A DNA stretch of 9,255 bases from Desulfobacteraceae bacterium (GTDB lineage Bacteria; Desulfobacterota; DSM-4660; Desulfatiglandales; Desulfatiglandaceae). The notes beneath the pieces are model-generated. The model was given only the letters and a program-made list of their open reading frames with translations, searched no databases and had not been told where the DNA came from. The translations under genes were made by a program, and so were the position numbers. The stretch spans positions 1-9,255 of the forward strand of contig JAUUVE010000058.1 of assembly GCA_030589715.1 (NCBI GenBank), in the 5' to 3' direction. Below, piece by piece: positions 1-6,651 of this stretch. The number at the start of each line of letters is the position of its first letter. Position 1 is the first letter of the stretch.

Positions 1-1751
1 ACTACATCTTTGAAAATAGCTACCGGACCCAGATGCAACAACATGCCCCTTTGGAGCCTCACAGCAACATTGCGCAAATTGGTAGCAACGGTAAGCTCCA
101 TATCATTTCCACTACCCAGGGAACCTTTAATGTCAGGGTATTACTGGGCAAGATCCTCAAGATGCCCCTTAATAAAATTCGCGTTACCCGCCCTCACATT
201 GGGGGTGGCTTTGGCGGAAAAAATGACCTCTTCGATGAAATTCTTTCTGCCCTCCTTGCCATAAAGGCCAAACGGCCTGTCAGGTTGGTCAACACACGTG
301 AGGAAGAGTTTAGCTCGACACGGGTGCGCCACTGTCATGTCATTGATCTCAAGTACGGGGTAAAAAAGGATGGAACCTTTGTGGCCAGAGAAATGAAGGC
401 CCTCCTAAATACCGGGGCTTACGCTGCTGCCGGCGGCAAGGTAACGCTCACGACCGGGCACAGATGGATCATGCTTTACCGTACACCGCACGTCCGGTAC
501 GTAGGTAAATGTCTCTACTGCAATACACCGGTCGCGGCTGCCATGCGAGGTTTCGGCACCCCTCAGCAGTCCTTTGCCACAGAGAGCATAATTGACGAAA
601 TCGCTGAAAAACTGGGGATCGACCCGGTCGAAATCAGGCTCAAAAACCATAGAAGAGTGGGAGACTTTGATCCCATAAGCAAGATCACACTTGGGAGTGT
701 CGGTATTCCGGAATGTCTCACAAGGGGTGCCGAGGCCATGGAGTGGACCGAGAAGCGAAAGGCCAAAAAGGGCAAGGGCCGGTACCGCAGAGGTGTGGGC
801 GTGGCCTTGGGGACCCACAATACGGGGGTGAAACCATTCGTAAACGAACTCTCGTCGGCCTTTATAAAGGTGAATGAAGACGGCTCTTTCAATTTGCTTA
901 CCGGTGTGGTGGATCTGGGACAGGGGAGCGATACCGTCCTGGCCCAGATTGCGGCGGAAGTCCTGGGGGTGCCGGTAGAAGATATTTCAGTGGTAGATCC
1001 GGGGGATACGGATAGTACACCCTATGACATGGGGACCCATAGCAGTCGTCAGACCTACCTGGGAGGGATGGCGGTGAAGATGGCGGCAGAGGAGGCCAAG
1101 AGTCAACTGATTGATGAGGCGGCCAAGCGTTTGGAGGCAAGCCGTGAAGATCTCGAGATGAGGGATCGAAAGATATACGTCAAGGGCTCGCCTTCGGCAA
1201 GTATCTCCTTGGCGGATGTGGCCGTTGGTTTGATTCACGGTGATGTAACACATCAGGTAATGGGCCGAGGGAGTTTTTCACCCATAACCAATGCACCGCC
1301 ATTTGAGGTCCATTTTGCTGAAGTTGAGGTAGATACGGGGACAGGTGCCATAAAGGTCATCAAGTTTGTGGCTGCTCACGATCTTGGAAAAATCGTAAAC
1401 CCGCTCCTCTCTGAAGGACAAGTGCAAGGTGGGGTCCACATGGGTATTGGCTATACCTTTTGGGAAGGGATTCAAATGGACCCCAAGACCGGTCAGTACC
1501 TTAATTTGAACCTGACGGACTATAAAGTGACTTCTCCGGTTGATATGCCCCCGGTTGTGGTCATCCTGGTAGAGTCCAATGAGCCCACCGGCCCCTTTGG
1601 CGCCAAGGGCCTCGGGGAACCGGCCATGGTGCCCACCGCCCCGGCAATTGCCAATGCAATTTATGACGCCATCGGCATTCGTTTTCGGCAATTGCCCATC
1701 ACACGCGAAAAGGTATTTGAAGCGATACAAAAGCAAAAGCCTCAGCAATAG
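1..1751 (+). CDS. Xanthine dehydrogenase family molybdenum-binding (large) subunit, 5' partial
   Basis: This is the catalytic subunit of a xanthine-oxidase-family molybdenum hydroxylase, which oxidises an aldehyde or N-heterocycle using water and passes electrons to Fe-S and FAD subunits. The reading frame is open from base 3, upstream of the internal ATG at 33, and the residues there (YRTQMQQHAPLEPH) match the conserved core, so the gene begins outside the window. About 582 residues are visible; the family usually has 750-800, so roughly the first 150-200 are missing. Numbering from base 3, cofactor motifs are GGGFGGK (67-73), MRGFG (181-185), GQGS (Gln about 307) and the C-terminal GLGEPA, whose Glu (about 539) is the expected catalytic base. 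No signal peptide can be judged. The FAD subunit follows after 44 bases; no [2Fe-2S] small subunit gene is visible. The substrate is unknown: xanthine, aldehyde, nicotinate or aromatic-CoA type enzymes are all possible. Confidence 0.93.
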   Translation, partial: YIFENSYRTQMQQHAPLEPHSNIAQIGSNGKLHIISTTQGTFNVRVLLGKILKMPLNKIRVTRPHIGGGFGGKNDLFDEILSALLAIKAKRPVRLVNTREEEFSSTRVRHCHVIDLKYGVKKDGTFVAREMKALLNTGAYAAAGGKVTLTTGHRWIMLYRTPHVRYVGKCLYCNTPVAAAMRGFGTPQQSFATESIIDEIAEKLGIDPVEIRLKNHRRVGDFDPISKITLGSVGIPECLTRGAEAMEWTEKRKAKKGKGRYRRGVGVALGTHNTGVKPFVNELSSAFIKVNEDGSFNLLTGVVDLGQGSDTVLAQIAAEVLGVPVEDISVVDPGDTDSTPYDMGTHSSRQTYLGGMAVKMAAEEAKSQLIDEAAKRLEASREDLEMRDRKIYVKGSPSASISLADVAVGLIHGDVTHQVMGRGSFSPITNAPPFEVHFAEVEVDTGTGAIKVIKFVAAHDLGKIVNPLLSEGQVQGGVHMGIGYTFWEGIQMDPKTGQYLNLNLTDYKVTSPVDMPPVVVILVESNEPTGPFGAKGLGEPAMVPTAPAIANAIYDAIGIRFRQLPITREKVFEAIQKQKPQQ

Positions 1752-1784
1752 CTATGGAACGGCTCAAACATGGATCTTGACCAT

Positions 1785-1790
1785 AGGAGG
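1785..1790 (+). promoter_or_regulatory. Ribosome binding site of the FAD subunit gene
   Basis: A perfect AGGAGG lies before two consecutive in-frame GTG codons at 1793 and 1796. The spacing is 2 bases to the first and 5 to the second, so the second is the better start. The ATG at 1791 is out of frame and meets TGA after one codon. Confidence 0.7.
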
Positions 1791-1795
1791 ATGTG

Positions 1796-2674
1796 GTGAA
1801 AAATTTCAATTATTTTACCCCCAAAAGCCTATCAGAGGTTCAGGATGTCCTCGCCAGGTATCCCGAGGGGGGAGTTCTGATGGCAGGAGGGACTGACCTA
1901 CTGGTCCAGATGAAGTCAAAGGCGATAGCACCCGAGTGCCTGGTTGACTTGAAGGGACTCGGCCTAAGCTATATTAGGCATACAGGAGGAGGTCTGGCCA
2001 TTGGTGGTACCACCACTTTGAGTGAGATTGAATCCTCGACACTCATCAAAGAAAAATGCCCGGTACTGGCAGCCACCTGCTCAGAGATGGCCTCCTATTC
2101 TATCCGTCATCTGGCTACCATCGGGGGCAACCTGTGCAATGCTGCCCCTTCAGCAGATACTGCCCCACCGCTTATGGTCTTGGGATCCAGGGTCAGGATA
2201 ATTGGCCTGGAGGGCGAACGTATCGTTCCGGTGGAAGAGATGTTCACGGGCCCAGGCGAGACCGTACTCAAAAGGGGGGAGATCTTGACAGAAATTCAGA
2301 TTCCCGACCTTCCCCCGCACTCAGGAGCGGTTTACCTCAAATACAAGCGGAATGAGGGCATGGATCTGGCCCTTGTGGGAGTTGCTATCAGCATGGTCCT
2401 TAACAGTTCAAGGACGACCTGCCGGGAGATTCAGATTGCCCTGGGGGCCGTGGCCCCAACACCCATAAGGGCGTCTGTTGCTGAGGAGGTCCTGCGCGGA
2501 AATCAGCTAAAGGAGGATCTCTTTGAGGAGACGGCCATAAAAGCCAGGGAAGCAGCCCAGCCGCTCACAGATGTCCGCTGTTCGGCTGCCTACCGGACTG
2601 CGCTGGGGGAGAAACTTACGTTGGATGCGCTATGGCAAGTCAGGAAATTGGCCATCGATAAGAAAGAAGCTTAA
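1796..2674 (+). CDS. FAD-binding (medium) subunit of xanthine dehydrogenase family enzyme
   Basis: This subunit holds FAD and relays electrons from the Mo/Fe-S part of the enzyme to the final acceptor. The protein is 292 residues, normal for stand-alone CoxM/XdhB-type subunits. From the GTG at 1796 it begins KNFNYFTPKSL, a typical family N-terminus; the GTG at 1793 would add one residue. FAD-binding motifs are AGGTDLL (30-36) and TIGGNLCNAAPSAD (108-121), followed by the C-terminal CO-dehydrogenase-flavoprotein-like domain from about residue 175. No Cys-rich insertion of the kind seen in 4-hydroxybenzoyl-CoA reductase beta subunits is visible, which argues against that enzyme. It lies 44 bases after the molybdenum subunit and 34 bases before the iron-sulfur gene, consistent with one transcript. 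The protein should be cytoplasmic. Family assignment is firm; the natural electron acceptor is unknown. Confidence 0.93.
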   Translation: MKNFNYFTPKSLSEVQDVLARYPEGGVLMAGGTDLLVQMKSKAIAPECLVDLKGLGLSYIRHTGGGLAIGGTTTLSEIESSTLIKEKCPVLAATCSEMASYSIRHLATIGGNLCNAAPSADTAPPLMVLGSRVRIIGLEGERIVPVEEMFTGPGETVLKRGEILTEIQIPDLPPHSGAVYLKYKRNEGMDLALVGVAISMVLNSSRTTCREIQIALGAVAPTPIRASVAEEVLRGNQLKEDLFEETAIKAREAAQPLTDVRCSAAYRTALGEKLTLDALWQVRKLAIDKKEA

Positions 2675-2695
2675 GCAGGGTCAGGTGATACTTCG

Positions 2696-2702
2696 TAAGG
2701 AG
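2696..2702 (+). promoter_or_regulatory. Ribosome binding site deciding the start of the NuoG-like gene
   Basis: TAAGGAG sits 6 bases before the ATG at 2709. The same frame is open further upstream to 2571, inside the FAD subunit gene, but that part has no such site and does not resemble the family. Confidence 0.7.
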
Positions 2703-2708
2703 ACCGGA

Positions 2709-3500
2709 ATGTTAGAGTTGGTTATAGATGGTCAGGCGGTCAGGGCCGAAGAAGGGGCAACAATCCTGGGTGTTGCAAGAGATGCGGGTATTTATATTCC
2801 GACCCTGTGCCATCATGATGCCTTGAGCCCATCGGGCGCCTGTCGCCTGTGTATTGTAGAAATCTACCCTCAAGGTTCCAAGCTGCCCTCCATGACAACT
2901 GCCTGCAATTTTCCAGTTAAAGAAGAAATGGAAGTCCGGACGAGCTCACAAAAGGTATTGGAGGCCCGCAGGCTGAGAGCAAGAGTCCTATTGGCGAAGG
3001 GACCGGAGTCAAGAGCCATTCAAGAAATTGCAGCGGAATTGGGCGTTGAAACGACACCTTTCACCTTGGAAACGGACAAGACCTGTATCCGTTGCAGCCT
3101 CTGCGTTCGAGTCTGCCGAGAGGCGATAGGGGCAGATGCCCTGAAGCTCATAACGAGGAGCGAAGGCGCTGAGCCCCACGTTGAGGTCTCGCCAAACAAC
3201 TGTATCGGCTGCGGATCTTGTTCGCTTTTGTGCCCTACCGGCTTTATCAAAATGGAGGAGGCTGGAGGCCAAAGAATCATCTGGGATACCGCATTTGAGA
3301 TGAAGAGGTGTTCCCATTGCAGCTCATATACAACCTCTGAGGCCCACTGGAAGTACATAGAAGAGAAAACGGGAACCTCCAGCGAGTTCGGAACGGTAAG
3401 GGACATGTGCCCGGTTTGCCGTCGAGATGCAGTATCTGCTGAGTTACTTGATCTTCCGGAACACTTTACCACTTCCCTCTTTACAAGCGATTTCGATTGA
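2709..3500 (+). CDS. NuoG/HoxU-like iron-sulfur protein: [2Fe-2S] plus two [4Fe-4S] and a C-terminal CxxC pair
   Basis: This is an electron-transfer protein of 263 residues. Residues 1-75 form a [2Fe-2S] ferredoxin domain with Cys34, Cys45, Cys48 and Cys66, the spacing seen in the NuoG/HoxU N-terminus. The His-Cys3 cluster segment that normally follows in NuoG is absent: at about residues 85-113 there are no Cys or His residues. Residues 123-178 carry a bacterial-type double [4Fe-4S] domain: CIRCSLCVRVC (126-136) and CIGCGSCSLLCP (165-176). The C-terminus adds CSHC (201-204) and CPVC (234-237), a possible zinc or extra Fe-S site. No signal peptide is visible. NuoG-type modules are fused to the molybdopterin domain in NAD-linked formate dehydrogenases; here the molybdopterin gene starts 46 bases downstream, so this is probably its partner. 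It could also accept electrons from the upstream FAD subunit. Family is secure, role inferred. Confidence 0.88.
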   Translation: MLELVIDGQAVRAEEGATILGVARDAGIYIPTLCHHDALSPSGACRLCIVEIYPQGSKLPSMTTACNFPVKEEMEVRTSSQKVLEARRLRARVLLAKGPESRAIQEIAAELGVETTPFTLETDKTCIRCSLCVRVCREAIGADALKLITRSEGAEPHVEVSPNNCIGCGSCSLLCPTGFIKMEEAGGQRIIWDTAFEMKRCSHCSSYTTSEAHWKYIEEKTGTSSEFGTVRDMCPVCRRDAVSAELLDLPEHFTTSLFTSDFD

Positions 3501-3546
3501 CCTGTTTTGAGAACTTTCCACGACTGGAGTTTGATGAGGAGGCAGT

Positions 3547-5664
3547 ATGGCGGTTGGCAAAAAAGATGACCTAACGATAGAGAAAACCGCCTGTCAGCAC
3601 TGTCATATGAGTTGCGATGTATTGGCTTACATAAAAGAGGGGAGAGTGATCAAGGTAGAAGGGGACCCTGATTCTCCCCATAACAAAGGGATGATGTGTG
3701 GAAAGGGCCTAGCCATTACCCAGCTCACCTATCATCCCGATCGTATTCACTATCCCCTCAAAAGAGCTGGAGATCGAGGGGAAGGTAAATGGGCTCGGAT
3801 TTCCTGGGACGAGGCCCTGGGTGAAATTGCCTCCAATCTGAATCGGATCAAAGAGACCTATGGGCCTGAGGCGGTTGTCTTCGGACATGGAACATGCAGG
3901 GGATGGTTCCCTATTTATGTAGGCTTCATTAATACCTTTGGATCGCCAAATTGGTATGAACCGGGGATGGCTCAATGCTTCTTTCCGAGATGCACCTCTA
4001 GCGTACTGACGTTTGGGGGCGAGGTTATGGAGCATGCCGATCATGACCATACCAATTGCGTCCTTGTTTGGGCATCCAATCCCCCTAACTGTTGGCCGGT
4101 AAAGGCCATGCGAATCATGGAGGCAAAGGCCAGAGGGGCCAAGTTGATCGTCGCGGACCCCATTTTTACGCCGATAGCCTCAAAAGCTGACCTGTTCCTT
4201 CAGCTCCGGCCCGGGACGGATGCTGCGCTGGCGCTGGGGATGGTAAGTGTTATTATCGCTGAAGAGCTGTACGATAAAAGATTTGTCGAAAAATGGACGA
4301 TTGGTTTTGATAAACTCCGGAAGCGGGCCGATGAATATCCGTTGTCCAGGGTGGAGGCGATCACACAAGTCCCCGCAGAGAAAATACAAAAAGCGGCGAG
4401 GCTATATGCCAACAATGGGCCGTCGTGTATCACCCAGTGTGTTGGCATAGACCAGGTAATTGATACCATTCAAACCTCTCGGGCCATCTGTATGCTCCCC
4501 GCGATTACAGGAAATGTGGATATCCCCGGTGGAAATGTCTTTGACATGTTGCTACCTGCCGGGTTTCCAGATCAATGGAGAGACAACTACGAACGTCGGG
4601 AGGCGATCCCAGACGAGGTATTGGAAAAACGGCTTGGATTCGAGAAATACCCACTCCTGTGCGGAAATGACGCCCTGCTGACTCCGGGGGCTCATATTCC
4701 AAGCATTATCGACTGTATGGAGACCGGGAAACCCTATCCTCTAAAGGCCCTCTACATCCATGGAAGCAACCCCCTGGTTCAAATGGCTGACCACAATCGG
4801 ATAAAAGGTCTTTTTCTAAAAATGGATTTTATCTCGGTGGCGGACTTGTTTCTGACAGAGACCGCAGAGATTGCAGACATCGTGTTGCCAGCGGCCACCT
4901 GGCTGGAGTGGGATAATGTCAAGGATTCTTTCCAGCAGAGTTACGACAGCATTGGTTTTCAGAGAAAACTGGTCCGGATCGGAGAATGTAAATCTGATAT
5001 TACCATCTTCTGCGAGCTGTCTGAAAAATTAGGCCTCGACTATTGGAAGAGCGAAAAGGAACTGATGGATCACCGGGTGAGGACCTTGGGCAATGGCTTT
5101 GATGAGGTGGCCAAGAGGGGTAGGATCACTTTTCCCATGGTATACAGAAAACATGAAAGAAAGGGGTTCAATACCCCGTCGGGGAAGATTGAACTCTTTT
5201 CCAAAAGGCTTGGGGAGCTTGGAGAGGACCCTCTTCCCTCTTACACCGAATCTCCTGAGAGCCCTTTTAGCCAGCCTGAATTGGCCAAGGAATATCCGCT
5301 GATCTTGACCACCGGAGGCAGAAAACCCGTCTACCGCCATTCCGAAGGTAGAAGAATACCCTGGCTCCGACAGATGGCCCTGAGACAGGAGGTCGCGATT
5401 CACCCTGAGACCGCCTCCCTGTTTGAAATCGAAGACGGTGACGAGATCGTCTTGGAATCTCCCCGGGGGCAGATGAAGGCCATTGCCTTCATCAGTCATG
5501 AGACCAGAAAAGAGTGGATACAGGTGGAACCAGGCTGGGAAGGAGAGTGGAACGTCAATCGTTTGACCACTCAGCAATACTGTGCTCCTCTGGTGGGAAC
5601 GTATCCTATGCGCGGGTTGCTGTGTAGTATCAGAAAGGCAACGCAAGGCGGAGTGAGAGGATAG
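3547..5664 (+). CDS. Molybdopterin oxidoreductase, DMSO reductase family, acetylene-hydratase-like branch
   Basis: This is a 705-residue catalytic subunit expected to bind bis-MGD molybdenum (or tungsten) and one [4Fe-4S] cluster. AGGAGG (3537-3542) lies 4 bases before the ATG. The N-terminal cluster motif is C16-x2-C19-x3-C23-x27-C51. The likely metal ligand is Cys144 in GSPNWYEPGMAQC, with Cys149 a less likely alternative. The dinucleotide-binding domain covers about residues 578-700. From memory, several stretches (YPLKRAGDRGEGKW, LYDKRFVEKW, then GF..L..R..EYPL) parallel Pelobacter acetylene hydratase. However, the residue after the second cluster Cys, an essential Asp in that enzyme, is His20 here, so hydratase activity is doubtful. 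No twin-arginine signal is visible, so a cytoplasmic location is inferred. A four-cluster ferredoxin subunit follows after 2 bases. The family is certain. The substrate is not known; hydroxylase, transhydroxylase, reductase or formate-type roles remain possible. Confidence 0.92.
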   Translation: MAVGKKDDLTIEKTACQHCHMSCDVLAYIKEGRVIKVEGDPDSPHNKGMMCGKGLAITQLTYHPDRIHYPLKRAGDRGEGKWARISWDEALGEIASNLNRIKETYGPEAVVFGHGTCRGWFPIYVGFINTFGSPNWYEPGMAQCFFPRCTSSVLTFGGEVMEHADHDHTNCVLVWASNPPNCWPVKAMRIMEAKARGAKLIVADPIFTPIASKADLFLQLRPGTDAALALGMVSVIIAEELYDKRFVEKWTIGFDKLRKRADEYPLSRVEAITQVPAEKIQKAARLYANNGPSCITQCVGIDQVIDTIQTSRAICMLPAITGNVDIPGGNVFDMLLPAGFPDQWRDNYERREAIPDEVLEKRLGFEKYPLLCGNDALLTPGAHIPSIIDCMETGKPYPLKALYIHGSNPLVQMADHNRIKGLFLKMDFISVADLFLTETAEIADIVLPAATWLEWDNVKDSFQQSYDSIGFQRKLVRIGECKSDITIFCELSEKLGLDYWKSEKELMDHRVRTLGNGFDEVAKRGRITFPMVYRKHERKGFNTPSGKIELFSKRLGELGEDPLPSYTESPESPFSQPELAKEYPLILTTGGRKPVYRHSEGRRIPWLRQMALRQEVAIHPETASLFEIEDGDEIVLESPRGQMKAIAFISHETRKEWIQVEPGWEGEWNVNRLTTQQYCAPLVGTYPMRGLLCSIRKATQGGVRG

Positions 5665-5666
5665 AA

Positions 5667-6206
5667 ATGGCCAAATACAATTTTCTGTTTGAGGTTGATC
5701 GATGCGTATACTGCCATGCCTGCGAGATAGCCTGTATGCAGGAAAACGAACTTCCCTCACATCCTTGGACCCGCGTGGTCCAGGCGGGTCCCAGATATAA
5801 AGGAAAGATTCTGGCCTTAGATTTTTTGCAACAACGGTGTGTTCACTGTGAAGACCCTTTCTGTGTGAGGGTTTGTCCAGTAGACGGGGCAATAGAAAGA
5901 AATGAAGACGGCATTGTCCTGCTGTACCATAACCTTTGCATACTGTGCCAGGCGTGCGTAAACGTCTGCCCTTATGGTGCTCTGGAATTTAACCCTGACA
6001 AGAATATCATCGGAAAATGCAACTTCTGTTTGGATCGCCTCAGAGAAGGACATAAGCCAAGCTGCGTTCATACTTGTATGGGGAGGGCCCTCGAGGTCCT
6101 GGGTGAAGAGGAACTGGAATTGCGGGTCGCCGGTAAAAAGGCGAAAAAAGCTGGTCTGATCACCTATCTCCTTAATACAATTTCGCGAGAGTGTGACCAC
6201 CATTAA
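5667..6206 (+). CDS. Four-cluster 4Fe-4S ferredoxin subunit (DmsB/PsrB/HycB type)
   Basis: This is the electron-transfer partner of the preceding molybdopterin enzyme, 179 residues long. All sixteen ligands for four [4Fe-4S] clusters are present: Cys13/16/19/23, Cys58/61/66/70, Cys91/94/97/101 and Cys118/121/133/137. The wide spacing between 121 and 133 is typical of the fourth motif in DmsB-like proteins. The stop of the upstream gene is 2 bases before this ATG, and GAGAGG (5655-5660) inside that gene's end provides the ribosome site, so the two are probably translationally coupled. No signal peptide or membrane segment is seen, and no NrfD/DmsC-type anchor gene follows. The complex is therefore likely soluble, passing electrons to or from a cytoplasmic carrier or the NuoG-like protein. 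The last ~40 residues are Lys-rich and carry no Cys until the terminal CDHH, which may be incidental. It is the last gene of block 1. Confidence 0.93.
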   Translation: MAKYNFLFEVDRCVYCHACEIACMQENELPSHPWTRVVQAGPRYKGKILALDFLQQRCVHCEDPFCVRVCPVDGAIERNEDGIVLLYHNLCILCQACVNVCPYGALEFNPDKNIIGKCNFCLDRLREGHKPSCVHTCMGRALEVLGEEELELRVAGKKAKKAGLITYLLNTISRECDHH

Positions 6207-6234
6207 GGCGAGGGGACCATCTCTGGATCTTTAC

Positions 6235-6275
6235 GGCCTTGAAAGAAGAGGCCTTGCAAAAAAGGCCCTTGGCCT
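6235..6275. other. GGCC hairpin cluster after block 1, possible transcript end
   Basis: Several GGCC palindromes can pair here. AGGCC-CTT-GGCCT (6263-6275) is a 5-bp hairpin; on the minus strand it is followed directly by six T, as in a short intrinsic terminator for leftward transcription. On the + strand GGCCTT (6235-6240) pairs with GAGGCC (6248-6253), including one G-T wobble. GAAGAGGCC (6245-6253) can instead pair with GGCCTGCTTC (6271-6280) with one bulged base. No T-run follows on the + strand, so a rightward terminator role is weak. Confidence 0.3.
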
Positions 6276-6299
6276 GCTTCTCTGCCAAACCTAGGATCA

Positions 6300-6312
6300 C
6301 CCCGATGTTGCA
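6300..6312 (+). repeat. Left arm of intergenic inverted repeat
   Basis: CCCCGATGTTGCA is the exact reverse complement of 6475-6487. With a 2-base indel, the similarity continues outward through GATC and more loosely to about 6290. Confidence 0.65.
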
Positions 6313-6474
6313 AAAAAACCGTGGGGCCATAAGAAAGCGGCTTGCTATTTCAGCTTGAGACGGCAAGTTGATGATAATTGAGGGATTCACATTTAGTAAA
6401 CTTCTGAGTTTCCATCCATTCTTGATTTTTAGCCTTGTATGATAGCATAAATCGCCGATTACGGTGAGTTTTAG

Positions 6475-6487
6475 TGCAACATCGGGG
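6475..6487 (-). repeat. Right arm of intergenic inverted repeat
   Basis: TGCAACATCGGGG is the exact reverse complement of 6300-6312. The outward flank (ATCACTCAAGGT) partly mirrors the outward flank of the left arm. The arms enclose 162 bases with no recognised gene. Confidence 0.65.
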
Positions 6488-6637
6488 ATCACTCAAGGTC
6501 TTATCAATACGTTGATGTCCTCACGCCTTTGGGTTATTCCTCTCCAGCGGCCGTCCCATTGAGGTAGAAGATTCTTTGCTGGCCTTAAATGCCCTGTGGG
6601 CGTTTGGCCGAGTTAAATCTAAATCCGATAGTGTATG

Positions 6638-6645
6638 AAAGGAGG
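6638..6645 (+). promoter_or_regulatory. Ribosome binding site of the cupin gene
   Basis: AAAGGAGG lies 6 bases before the ATG at 6652. The frame is open upstream to another ATG at 6589, but only 6652 has a good ribosome site and starts the conserved protein. Confidence 0.75.
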
Positions 6646-6651
6646 AAAAAT

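Larger units (their letters stand above)
6207..6651. other. Intergenic region between the two gene blocks
   Basis: These 445 bases contain no gene I can support. They hold GGCC-based hairpins (6235-6275), an inverted-repeat-bounded element (about 6290-6500) and the leader of the cupin gene. A minus-strand frame (6492 to 6172) of about 106 codons is open across most of it. Its translation matches no family I recognise, it overlaps the end of the ferredoxin gene, and it has no clear ribosome site. No convincing + strand T-run terminator follows the ferredoxin gene, and no strong -35/-10 pair is obvious before the cupin gene. Confidence 0.6.

Noticed and set aside
405..818. Minus-strand open frame inside the molybdenum subunit gene.
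   Set aside because: The + strand frame holds clear conserved family motifs through this stretch; the reverse frame is a shadow.
1791..1799. ATG-TGG-TGA minimal upstream frame overlapping the start of the FAD subunit gene.
   Set aside because: It is most simply a by-product of the AGGAGG followed by consecutive GTG starts; nothing supports a regulatory role.
2709..3500. Reading the third gene as the missing small subunit of the xanthine dehydrogenase.
   Set aside because: It lacks the second [2Fe-2S] domain motif (CxxC...CxC) and instead has two [4Fe-4S] motifs; its Cys spacing fits NuoG/HoxU.
5029..5892. Long minus-strand open frame of 287 codons across the molybdopterin and ferredoxin genes.
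   Set aside because: It is antisense to two strongly supported genes and its translation resembles no family.
6323..6340. GG-N10-GC spacing that could be a sigma54 promoter.
   Set aside because: The bases around the GG and GC do not match the consensus, and it lies more than 300 bases from the next start.
6398..6411. Small perfect hairpin AAACT-TCTG-AGTTT inside the intergenic element.
   Set aside because: Five A/T-rich base pairs are expected by chance and no T-run follows.
6604..6632. Possible sigma70-like promoter TTGGCC, 17-base spacer, GATAGT before the cupin gene.
   Set aside because: Both boxes match only 4 of 6 bases, and the expected transcript start would fall inside the ribosome binding site.
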